A DNA stretch of 7,273 nt from positions 1 through 7,273 of the forward strand of contig USAD01000145.1 in NCBI GenBank assembly GCA_900552415.1, given 5' to 3'. Origin of the DNA: an uncultured Parabacteroides sp. (GTDB taxonomy: Bacteria; Bacteroidota; Bacteroidia; Bacteroidales; Tannerellaceae). Of this stretch, positions 1-6,485 are shown in pieces; position 1 is the stretch's first letter, and each line of letters opens with the position of its first letter. The notes beneath the pieces were generated by a model that saw nothing but the letters and a program-made list of their open reading frames with translations, searched no databases and was not told where the DNA came from. The translations under genes were made by a program, and so were the position numbers.

Positions 1-33
1 TACGGTGGTGTGAGAGGTCGGTGAACATGAAAA

Positions 34-70
34 TAGGAGATAAACACCTATGATTAATGTTTACCTCCTA
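34..70 (-). terminator. Intrinsic terminator after rpiB
   Basis: Arms at 34-46 and 58-70 form a 13-bp stem with an 11-nt loop, 36 nt past the rpiB stop. Read as minus-strand RNA every position pairs, including one G-U; on the plus strand the same position is an A-C mismatch. The minus strand continues with TTTT, while no T-run follows on the plus strand. Both points favour termination of the tkt-rpiB transcript. The T-tract is short, so efficiency may be moderate. Confidence 0.7.
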
Positions 71-105
71 CTCGATTAGATCTTATACGTGTAGATTCCT
101 TGAGA

Positions 106-540
106 TTATTTATTTACAGAAATCTTGTCGATACGACGTTGATGCCTGCCACCCTCGAACTTCGTATGCAAAAAGATGTTGACAAGACGTTTCGCGGTCT
201 CCTCTGTCATGAAACGGCCGGGGAGGACAAGCACGTTCGCGTCGTTGTGCTCGCGGGCAAGAGTCGTGATCTCTTCGCTCCAGCATAAAGCGGCACGTAC
301 TTTCTGATGCTTGTTCAGCGTCATGCCGATACCATTGCCTGTACCACATACCGCGATACCGGGATAAACCTCGCCATTCTCGATTGCCTCACCTAATTTA
401 TGGGCGAAATCGGGATAATCGCAACTGTCGCTCGAGTATGTCCCGTAATCCTTGTATTCATAGCCTTCCGCTGTCAACATGTTCTTGATGTGCTCTTTCA
501 GGTTGAAACCCGCATGATCGCAACATAAACCTATAACCAT
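106..540 (-). CDS. rpiB: Ribose-5-phosphate isomerase B (RpiB/LacAB family)
   Basis: This 144-residue cytosolic enzyme interconverts ribose 5-phosphate and ribulose 5-phosphate in the non-oxidative pentose phosphate pathway. The length matches the family (about 145-150 residues). Visible hallmarks are an N-terminal CDHAG motif with Asp8-His9, GTYSSDSCDYPDFA (residues 33-46), the CGTGNGIG loop (65-72) with the expected catalytic Cys65, REHNDANVL (96-104) with the conserved His98, and the C-terminal EGGRHQRRI (129-137) that binds the phosphate end of the substrate. These match E. coli RpiB motif for motif. It starts 3 bp after the transketolase stop, so the two are almost certainly co-transcribed and probably translationally coupled. 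LacA/LacB and sugar-phosphate isomerases such as allose-6-phosphate isomerase share the fold, but the transketolase partner supports RpiB. Confidence 0.95.
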   Translation of the reverse strand: MVIGLCCDHAGFNLKEHIKNMLTAEGYEYKDYGTYSSDSCDYPDFAHKLGEAIENGEVYPGIAVCGTGNGIGMTLNKHQKVRAALCWSEEITTLAREHNDANVLVLPGRFMTEETAKRLVNIFLHTKFEGGRHQRRIDKISVNK

Positions 541-543
541 ATC

Positions 544-2577
544 TTATTTCGCTAAAAATTCTTTGACTTGATTGTATACGTTCTGGGCGTTGAATCCCAA
601 TTTCTCGTCCAATACCTTATATGGCGCGGAGAAGCCGAATGAGTTCAATCCCCAAATCTTGCCGTTGGTGCCAACGAGACCCTCGATCGTAGTAGGCAGG
701 CCGGCCGTCAATCCAAATACCTTATGGCCAGACGGGATAATGCTCTCCTGATATTCTTTGCTTTGGCTCTTGAACAATCCTTCTGACGGCGCGGAGACAA
801 TACGTACTTTAATACCTTCCGCACGCAACAGGGCCGCTCCATCAACCAAGGTCGAAACCTCTGAGCCGGAAGCCACCAGGATAACATCCGGATTGGCGTC
901 CTCGTTGAGGATATATGCGCCTTTTTCCGCGCCTAAAGCCTCTTGATAACGATTTGTCGTAGCGGGCAGGTCGCTGACGTTCTGGCGGGAGAGGATCAGG
1001 GCTGTTGGTGTGTCCATGTTCTCCATGGCCAGTTTCCAGGCTACTGTTGTCTCGACAACATCGGCAGGACGCAAGACAAGCATTGAGTTCTTGCCAGCGT
1101 GGTTCTTCAGTTTCTCCAACAAGCGGACTTGTGCCTCTTGCTCGACCGGCTCATGAGTTGGGCCATCCTCGCCGACACGGAACGCGTCATGAGTCCAGAT
1201 GAACTTGACTGGCAATTGCATGAGGGCTGCCATTCGGAGAGCCGGTTTCATATAGTCGGAGAATACAAAGAAGGTACCGCAAGCGGCGATAACGCCTCCG
1301 TGCAGGGCCATACCAATGCAGACGCATGCCATGGTTAACTCGGCTACACCTGCCTGGAAGAAGGCACCCGTGAAATCACCTTTCGTGAAAGCGTGTGTTT
1401 TCTTCAAGAAGCCGTCGGTCTTGTCGGAGTTGGAGAGGTCGGCCGAGGCGCAGATCATGTTCTCCAACTTGGTAGCCAAGAGACCCAATACGGTCGCGGA
1501 ACCGACTCTTGTCGCCTGGTTGGGCTTCTGCTCGATCGACGACCAGTCGATTTCCGGAAGTTTGTTGGCGAACCAGTTGGCCATTTTCTCTGCCTTTTCA
1601 GGGTTGGCCTTCGCCCAAGCCTCTTTAGCGGCACGGTGCTCAGCCATGATCTGTTTCAATTCCTCACGGCGTTTCGCGTAAAGCTCAGCTACCTCAGGGA
1701 AGATCGTGAAAGGATTCTGTGGGTCACCACCCAGGTTCTTGATCGTCTCCTCGATCGAGACGCCCGCTGCAGACAGGGGCTGGCCATGTGTCGACACCTT
1801 ATTCTCGAAACTGCTGCCATCAGCGGCCAGCGCGCCTTTACCCATGACGGTGTGGCCAATGATCAGGGTTGGTCTCTCTGTCTCCGCCTTGGCCTCGATC
1901 AGGGCCTGACGGATCTCGTCGGCGTTATTGCCATCGATGGTGATGACTTTCCAACCCCACGCCTCGTATTTCATCGCGACATTCTCGCTGGTCACCTCCT
2001 CGACGGTGGTAGACAGCTGGATGTTGTTCGCATCGTAAAACATGATCAAGTTATCCAAGCCTAATGTCCCGGCAACCCGGCCCGCGCCTTGTGAGATCTC
2101 CTCCTGGATACCACCATCCGAGATGAAAGCGTAGATGGTTTGGTTCATGACCTCCTTACCCAGGCGGGCTTGCAGGAATTTGGCGGCGATAGCGGCACCA
2201 ACGGCATAAGTATGACCCTGGCCAAGCGGGCCGGAGGTGTTCTCGATACCTCTTTCGACGTTAACTTCGGGATGGCCCGGAGTTACGCTTCCCCACTGGC
2301 GGAATTGCTGGAGTTCATCCAATGTGAATTTGCCGCTTAAGGCTAAAACAGAGTAAAGCATCGGCGACATGTGGCCCGGATCGAGGAAGAAGCGGTCGCG
2401 TCCTTCCCAAGCGGGGTTCTCCGGGTCGTAAACCAAGAACTCGGAGAAAAGAACATTCTCGAAATCAGCGCCACCCATCGCGCCTCCGGGATGCCCGGAT
2501 TTCGCTTTCTCTACCATTGACGCAGCCAATATTCGGATATTGTTCGCTGCCCTATTCATGACTTGGATATTGTTCAT
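544..2577 (-). CDS. tkt: Transketolase, full length
   Basis: This 677-residue thiamine-diphosphate enzyme transfers two-carbon ketol units between pentose phosphate pathway sugars in the cytosol. The order of domains is complete: PP domain (about 1-320), Pyr domain (about 355-525) and C-terminal domain (about 540-677). Residues aligning with E. coli TktA active-site positions are His29 (SGHPGG), His69, His102 (PGHPE), GPLGQG (116-121), His264, Glu413 (AGVAEL, the cofactor-activating glutamate), His463 and His475 (GEDGPTHEPVEQ). The ThDP/Mg motif reads SDG at 153-155 with Asn184-Asn185 downstream, so Ser replaces the usual first Gly; the metal-binding Asp154 is kept. The first ATG is used because it places SGHPGG about where TktA has it; Met7 is a possible alternative. 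rpiB follows after 3 bp. A Bacteroidota-like -7 element lies about 30 bp upstream. Confidence 0.97.
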   Translation of the reverse strand: MNNIQVMNRAANNIRILAASMVEKAKSGHPGGAMGGADFENVLFSEFLVYDPENPAWEGRDRFFLDPGHMSPMLYSVLALSGKFTLDELQQFRQWGSVTPGHPEVNVERGIENTSGPLGQGHTYAVGAAIAAKFLQARLGKEVMNQTIYAFISDGGIQEEISQGAGRVAGTLGLDNLIMFYDANNIQLSTTVEEVTSENVAMKYEAWGWKVITIDGNNADEIRQALIEAKAETERPTLIIGHTVMGKGALAADGSSFENKVSTHGQPLSAAGVSIEETIKNLGGDPQNPFTIFPEVAELYAKRREELKQIMAEHRAAKEAWAKANPEKAEKMANWFANKLPEIDWSSIEQKPNQATRVGSATVLGLLATKLENMICASADLSNSDKTDGFLKKTHAFTKGDFTGAFFQAGVAELTMACVCIGMALHGGVIAACGTFFVFSDYMKPALRMAALMQLPVKFIWTHDAFRVGEDGPTHEPVEQEAQVRLLEKLKNHAGKNSMLVLRPADVVETTVAWKLAMENMDTPTALILSRQNVSDLPATTNRYQEALGAEKGAYILNEDANPDVILVASGSEVSTLVDGAALLRAEGIKVRIVSAPSEGLFKSQSKEYQESIIPSGHKVFGLTAGLPTTIEGLVGTNGKIWGLNSFGFSAPYKVLDEKLGFNAQNVYNQVKEFLAK

Positions 2578-2605
2578 TTTATCAGATGAATTATTAATTT
2601 AGGCG

Positions 2606-2613
2606 CGAAGATA
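2606..2613 (-). promoter_or_regulatory. Probable -7 promoter element of tkt-rpiB
   Basis: On the minus strand this reads TATCTTCG, a 7/8 match to the Bacteroidota -7 consensus TAnnTTTG. It sits 28 bp upstream of the transketolase ATG, implying a short AT-rich leader without a Shine-Dalgarno sequence, as is normal in this phylum. A clear -33 TTTG or TTG is not visible at the expected distance; the region near 2633-2640 reads AATGCTCA. A 6-bp inverted repeat lies in the spacer. Confidence 0.5.
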
Positions 2614-2618
2614 GTTAA

Positions 2619-2633
2619 ACTCTTTTTAAGAGT
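2619..2633. repeat. Small inverted repeat in the tkt promoter spacer
   Basis: ACTCTT-TTT-AAGAGT is a perfect 6-bp inverted repeat with a 3-nt loop. It lies just upstream of the proposed -7 element, where a DNA-binding protein could block or assist RNA polymerase. It could also be chance in AT-rich DNA; no regulator gene is present to pair with it. Confidence 0.3.
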
Positions 2634-2722
2634 GAGCATTTTCGGCCGATTAAATATAGAAAAAGCTATTGGTGCTTGTCTTAGTACATCCGATATTCGG
2701 GGGGAATGCTTGCGAGTCTTAT

Positions 2723-2813
2723 CCCAGTACCATTGGGAAAGTACTGGAGTTTGATTAGGAAAGTACTCCAGTACTTCCCGGGAAGTACTGGAGTAATGTC
2801 CGTATAGTACTGG
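2723..2813. repeat. Cluster of AGTACT-centred inverted repeats with a 32-bp palindrome
   Basis: This intergenic stretch holds five copies of the hexamer AGTACT (2740-2745, 2762-2767, 2770-2775, 2784-2789, 2806-2811) plus a near copy, AGTACC (2726-2731). The core is a perfect palindrome at 2764-2795, centred on CCCGGG, with each inner half reading ACTCCAGTACTTCCC or its complement. A further copy, AAGTACTGGAGT (2739-2750), is in inverted orientation to 2765-2776, so two mutually exclusive hairpins are possible: 2739-2750 with 2765-2776, or the palindrome folding on itself. The cluster begins 32 bp past the galK stop and lies about 150-235 bp upstream of the tkt start. It has no T-tract and so is not a standard terminator. 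A REP-like dispersed repeat, an mRNA 3'-end structure or a protein-binding array are all possible. Confidence 0.85.
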
Positions 2814-2844
2814 CGATAGGTCCGAACTTGTTTCCTCGTCAGTA

Positions 2845-3996
2845 TTATTCCGCTAAACGGCGAGAGCCGTCGCTGATGACGACATCATAGATCTTAGGCT
2901 TATGGCCAAACTGCTTTTCGTAGGCGGCCGATGCCTCCTGGATGAAATGGTCGTAAAGCTCCTCTTTCACGAGGTTAATGGTGCAACCGCCGAAACCGCC
3001 GCCCATGACGCGCGAACCGGTAACACCGCATTGCTTAGCCATATCGTTCAGGAAATCGAGTTCCTCGCAACTGACTTCATAGAGCTTGCTCATGCCGTGA
3101 TGTGTCTCATACATCTTTTGGCCGACCGTCTCGTAATCTCCCTTTTCTAGGGCGTCGCAAACGTCGAGTACCCGTTGGATCTCCTCGATAACATATTCCG
3201 CACGCATATAGTCCTCAGCGCTGACATCCGCCTTGACTTCATTCAACATCTCCATATTGGCGTCGCGCAGGAACTCCACTTCCGGGTGGTTGCGACGGAT
3301 GGCGGCGGCAACGTTCTCGCACGATTTGCGGCGATGGTTATAGGCTGATGAGGCCAACTCATGCTTGACAACTGAATCAAGCAGGACCAACTTGTAGCCA
3401 ACCGGGTTAAACGGATAGTATTTGTATTCGAGCGAACGGCAGTCGAGACGGATCAGGCTGCCCGCTTTTCCGAAGACAGAGGCGAATTGGTCCATGATAC
3501 CGCAATTGACACCACAGTAATTATGCTCGGTCGATTGTCCGATCTTGGCCAGCTCGAACTTGTCGATACCTAAAGCGAACAGCTCGTTGAGCGCGTAAGC
3601 GTAGGTGCTCTCTAACGCCGCTGATGACGACATGCCCGCTCCGAGGGGAACATCACCAGCGAAAACGGTATCGAAACCCTGGATTTGTCCGCCCCGCTTG
3701 ATCGTTTCCCGGCAGACACCGAAGATGTAACGTGCCCAGCTGGCTTTTGGAGCGTCATCTTCTGTTAACCCGAATTCCGCGTAGTCGTTCAGGTCGATCG
3801 AGAAGGCCCGGACTTTACCTGTGCCATTTGGCTTGATCTCGGCGATCATGCCCTTATCGATCGCTCCCGGAAATACGAAACCACCATTATAATCCGTGTG
3901 CTCGCCGATCAAGTTGATCCGGCCAGGTGAGGCGAAAAGGTATCCCTCGCATTGGAAAAGCTCCTTGAATTTATTTCTTATTTTCTCTTTCATCAT
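2845..3996 (-). CDS. galK: Galactokinase
   Basis: GalK phosphorylates alpha-D-galactose at C1 with ATP, the first committed step of the Leloir pathway, in the cytosol. The 383-residue product has the usual length and all GHMP-kinase signatures: the galactokinase motif GRINLIGEHTDYNGG (25-39, with Arg26, Glu32, His33 and Asp35 as sugar-binding or catalytic positions), the ATP-binding loop PLGAGMSSSAALE (117-129), GVNCGIMDQ (162-170) with the expected catalytic base Asp169, and the C-terminal GSRVMGGGFGGCTI (327-340). Two consecutive ATG codons (3996 and 3993) begin the gene and either could be used. It follows the mutarotase-transporter fusion in the same direction, but a strong hairpin terminator lies between them, so galK probably needs its own promoter or read-through. 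I see no convincing promoter consensus in the 49 nt between that hairpin and the ATG. galT and galE are not nearby. Confidence 0.97.
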   Translation of the reverse strand: MMKEKIRNKFKELFQCEGYLFASPGRINLIGEHTDYNGGFVFPGAIDKGMIAEIKPNGTGKVRAFSIDLNDYAEFGLTEDDAPKASWARYIFGVCRETIKRGGQIQGFDTVFAGDVPLGAGMSSSAALESTYAYALNELFALGIDKFELAKIGQSTEHNYCGVNCGIMDQFASVFGKAGSLIRLDCRSLEYKYYPFNPVGYKLVLLDSVVKHELASSAYNHRRKSCENVAAAIRRNHPEVEFLRDANMEMLNEVKADVSAEDYMRAEYVIEEIQRVLDVCDALEKGDYETVGQKMYETHHGMSKLYEVSCEELDFLNDMAKQCGVTGSRVMGGGFGGCTINLVKEELYDHFIQEASAAYEKQFGHKPKIYDVVISDGSRRLAE

Positions 3997-4045
3997 GATA
4001 TGATATTTGATGGTTAATAATCTTTATATGCTTAGTAAAGGACAA

Positions 4046-4083
4046 AAGGGATTATCCAATCCTGAATTGGTGGATAATCCCTT
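4046..4083 (-). terminator. Intrinsic terminator between the transporter fusion gene and galK
   Basis: A perfect 13-bp stem (4046-4058 with 4071-4083) and a 12-nt loop lie 24 nt after the fusion gene's stop. On the minus strand the stem is followed by TTTGTCCTTT after the final TT of the arm, giving a moderate T-rich tail. It would end or attenuate transcription before galK. It lies only about 50 nt upstream of the galK ATG. Confidence 0.75.
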
Positions 4084-4107
4084 CCGTTCTCATGATTTTA
4101 TTTTATC

Positions 4108-6318
4108 TCAATCAACTGGGATGTCTTTGTTGACATTCTTGCTACCGATCATTGCATAGAAGAACAAGTAAGCGAAGCTGATAGCCGGTACCCAGTAAGA
4201 AGTCATGTAGCTTGTCGCGTCAGCGATCGCGTTCTGGATCTGCGGGAAGATACCACCACCGCAAACCATCATCATGAAGATACCTGAAGCTGCCGCTACA
4301 TATTTACCCAGACCCTCAACAGCCAAGTTGAAGATACCACCCCACATAACGGAAGTGCAAAGACCGCACAATACCAAGTAGAGGGCATTAATAGGCACTT
4401 GAACCATACCGAAAGAAAGCGCGCCTGTAGCGTTAGTCTCCAATACCGGCATAGATACTGTAGAGGTGATCGGCGAGAAGATCGCTAACAAAACCAAGCA
4501 GAACGCGATGACTGAAGCACCAGAAAGCATCGCCTTACTTGAGACTTTCGAACCGATGGTTGCGCCTACGAAACGGCCGATCAACATCAGGAACCAATAA
4601 GTACCTCCCACGAAACCTGCTGTCGCCGCGCTTACGTTACCGGCGTTAGGATCAGAAAGGAACAGGATCATTGTTCCAGGGATACCAACCTCAAGTCCAA
4701 CATATACGCCAATACCGATAGCGCCCAACACGAAGTGGCGGAATGCCCACGGTGAGTGCTCGTACTTTACGTTCTTTGTTGCGTAAGGCTCAGGAATAGA
4801 TACGAAATACAGCACGATGAAGATCACGGCAAAGATCGCCATAGCGATGTACATTACCGGATAGACATTAGTGATGTTTGCTTTTGTCACGTCACCGACC
4901 AAAGCACCAACCAGCATCGGGACGATTGTTGCGCAAAGAGAGTTCAATGTACCACCCAATTGGATCAACTGGTTACCCTTGTTTCCTCCGCCACCGAGCG
5001 TGTTCAACATCGGGTTAACCACCGTGTTCAGGATACACATACAGAAACCTGCGATGAACGCGCCCAACACATAGACGCCGAAGCTACCGACAGAGCCGGA
5101 GAGTACCTGGATGCCCACACCGATAAATCCGATGACGATACCCAGCAAAGCCGTTTTCTTGTAACCGATCTTTTGGATCAACTTTCCGGCCGGGATACCC
5201 ATGAACAGATAAGCGGCGAAGTTGGCAAAGTTACCCAACATTCCTTCGAAGTTTGACGCTCCGAACTGATTCTTCAATACGATGCCCATAGGGGCAGCCA
5301 AGTTCGTGACAAAGGCGATCATCGCGAATAGGATGACCATCATCACGATAGGCAGAGTGTAAGTCTTTTGTTCCGGATAAGGATGATTGTTCTTCCCGAT
5401 GATGGAATCGTTCAGCCAATTGGCCGTATATAATTGAACTCCAGGCTCTGTTGTGAATGTTTCCATGCGGATTCCAGTCTTTGGCGAATGACAGGTAGCC
5501 GCTAGCGACAATTCATTGCCCTCTTTATTCAGGGCATAACAATGGTCATAACCTTTACCATAAATAAGTTGCTGGAAGGGCTCGTTGATCCGTTCACCTA
5601 TCGTGTGCGGTTGACGGAAGTCCATAGGTGTATCTGCCACGGGCTCCAATGGGCCAAAAGGAATGGCAGTCTCGTCGGTTGGCAGATAATGATCCGCGTT
5701 TATCTTCAGCAAATGATCTCCAATATAACGATCTCCCTCACCAGAGAGATTGAAATAGGAGTGATTGGTCAGATTAACTACGGTAGGCCGTGTAGTCGTT
5801 GCCTCATATTCCAGGACAACCTCGTTCTCGTCCGTCAGACGCATCGTGACAGACGCTTTTAACTCACCGGGATAACCCTCTTCGCCATCAGCGGAAATAT
5901 AAGTCATGACAACTGATTGGTCATCAATTTGCTTCATGTCCCAAACACGGAAATGGAAGCCTCGTAAACCTCCATGTAAACTGTTTGGCCCATTGTTGAT
6001 GGCCAATTTATCGTAAGTCTCACCGTCGAGTTGGAATTTTCCTTTTGCGATGCGGTTGGCGTAACGACCGCATGTAGCACCGAACGTGGGTTCGCCCGAA
6101 TTCAGGTAATCGTCAATGTTGGCGTGACCTAAAACGACATCAACTAATTTACCCTCCTTGTCTGGAACCATTAATGAAACGATCTTTGCTCCGTAATTCG
6201 TAACGCAAAGCTCTGATCCCTTGTTATTTCGTAAGGCACAAAATATAACTGTTTTTCCGTCCACCTCTTTTTGGTAATCCAATGGAGAGAGTCCGGATAC
6301 ACTTTTAATGTTCTCCAT
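4108..6318 (-). CDS. Fusion of a truncated galactose mutarotase (GalM) with an MFS glucose/galactose transporter
   Basis: One uninterrupted frame of 736 residues from the first ATG. Residues 1-315 are an aldose 1-epimerase (GalM) module, with NRIAKGKF, NSLHGG (His115), TNHSYFNL (His186) and GYDHCY (Asp258) matching catalytic or substrate-binding positions of the family. After GVQLYTANW and HPYP (313-315) the sequence switches directly to an MFS transporter of the FucP/GluP type: QKTYTLP, IPAGKLIQKIGYKKTA, NTVVNPMLNTLGGGGNKGNQ, then helices ending near residue 725, about twelve in all. The last 40 or so GalM residues, including the expected catalytic Glu of the LET/LES motif, are absent. There is no signal peptide; a cytosolic GalM module joined to the cytosolic N-terminus of an MFS protein is topologically sensible. 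The ATG at 6318 is preferred because the upstream in-frame start (6378) is TTG and adds residues unlike GalM. Inferred role: proton-coupled galactose/glucose uptake; mutarotase activity is doubtful. Confidence 0.9.
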   Translation of the reverse strand: MENIKSVSGLSPLDYQKEVDGKTVIFCALRNNKGSELCVTNYGAKIVSLMVPDKEGKLVDVVLGHANIDDYLNSGEPTFGATCGRYANRIAKGKFQLDGETYDKLAINNGPNSLHGGLRGFHFRVWDMKQIDDQSVVMTYISADGEEGYPGELKASVTMRLTDENEVVLEYEATTTRPTVVNLTNHSYFNLSGEGDRYIGDHLLKINADHYLPTDETAIPFGPLEPVADTPMDFRQPHTIGERINEPFQQLIYGKGYDHCYALNKEGNELSLAATCHSPKTGIRMETFTTEPGVQLYTANWLNDSIIGKNNHPYPEQKTYTLPIVMMVILFAMIAFVTNLAAPMGIVLKNQFGASNFEGMLGNFANFAAYLFMGIPAGKLIQKIGYKKTALLGIVIGFIGVGIQVLSGSVGSFGVYVLGAFIAGFCMCILNTVVNPMLNTLGGGGNKGNQLIQLGGTLNSLCATIVPMLVGALVGDVTKANITNVYPVMYIAMAIFAVIFIVLYFVSIPEPYATKNVKYEHSPWAFRHFVLGAIGIGVYVGLEVGIPGTMILFLSDPNAGNVSAATAGFVGGTYWFLMLIGRFVGATIGSKVSSKAMLSGASVIAFCLVLLAIFSPITSTVSMPVLETNATGALSFGMVQVPINALYLVLCGLCTSVMWGGIFNLAVEGLGKYVAAASGIFMMMVCGGGIFPQIQNAIADATSYMTSYWVPAISFAYLFFYAMIGSKNVNKDIPVD
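5362..5385 (-). other. GalM-to-MFS fusion junction
   Basis: The GalM-like sequence ends at HPYP (last codon 5374-5376) and the transporter-like sequence begins with EQKTYTLP (from 5373), with no linker, stop or extra start codon. In intact GalM proteins the strand with the catalytic glutamate follows about ten residues after this point. In stand-alone transporters of this family a short polar tail precedes the YTLP start of helix 1, so a few N-terminal residues of the transporter, including its own Met, also seem lost. Confidence 0.75.
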
Positions 6319-6345
6319 GATATAAGATTGTATGAAAATCGTGTG

Positions 6346-6379
6346 TAAAAGTAAACACTTATTTGCATACGGGCTCAAT
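6346..6379 (-). promoter_or_regulatory. Candidate promoter of the galM-MFS fusion gene
   Basis: On the minus strand TACTTTTA (6353-6346) is a 7/8 match to the Bacteroidota -7 element TAnnTTTG, with ATTG (6379-6376) 22 nt upstream as a possible -33 element, slightly farther than usual. The implied transcript start lies near 6338, about 20 nt before the ATG at 6318 and downstream of the alternative TTG start at 6378. The match is weak because the final G is missing. Confidence 0.35.
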
Positions 6380-6432
6380 TTTATTTATGTTTTATAGCAG
6401 GGTTTTAAGGCTCTGTAACGATGAGAAAAAGA

Positions 6433-6465
6433 AAGCCCCATGGAAAGAGCTGATCCATGGGGCTT
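6433..6465 (-). terminator. Intrinsic terminator after the GH97 gene
   Basis: AAGCCCCATGG (6433-6443) and CCATGGGGCTT (6455-6465) form a perfect 11-bp GC-rich stem, extendable by one A-T pair, with a 9-11 nt loop. On the minus strand the stem runs into TCTTTTTCTC. It lies 20 nt after the GH97 stop and separates that gene from the galM-MFS gene, which should therefore have its own promoter. Confidence 0.9.
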
Positions 6466-6485
6466 AATCTAAAAAGGCATATTGT

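Noticed and set aside
1393..2064. A long plus-strand open frame (223 codons) antisense to transketolase.
   Set aside because: It lies wholly opposite a full-length, motif-rich transketolase, has no recognisable domain, and is a typical by-product of codon bias in a GC-richer gene. The shorter frames at 758-946, 1005-1202, 1099-1338, 1316-1681, 1706-1909 and 2140-2340 are rejected for the same reason.
2764..2795. The 32-bp palindrome as an intrinsic terminator of galK.
   Set aside because: It has no loop sequence at its centre and no T-run on either side, so it does not fit a standard terminator, although an mRNA-end role cannot be excluded.
2723..2813. The AGTACT repeats as a CRISPR array.
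   Set aside because: The units are short, alternate in orientation and have irregular spacing of a few bases; there are no unique spacers of constant length and no cas genes.
4756..5256. Plus-strand open frame (166 codons) opposite the MFS transporter half.
   Set aside because: Its composition is rich in His, Asp, Gln and Arg, as expected from the reverse complement of membrane-protein codons, and it shows no domain. The frames at 4871-5074 and 5542-5862 are likewise shadows.
5362..5385. A frameshift or stop joining two genes at the GalM-MFS boundary.
   Set aside because: The frame is continuous and both sides are in the same frame; no stop codon or shift is present. The change looks like an in-frame loss of sequence.
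6319..6378. A 20-codon upstream extension of the fusion gene from a TTG start.
   Set aside because: The extra residues do not resemble GalM N-termini, the start is not ATG, and the region overlaps a plausible promoter. The ATG at 6318 gives a normal GalM beginning.
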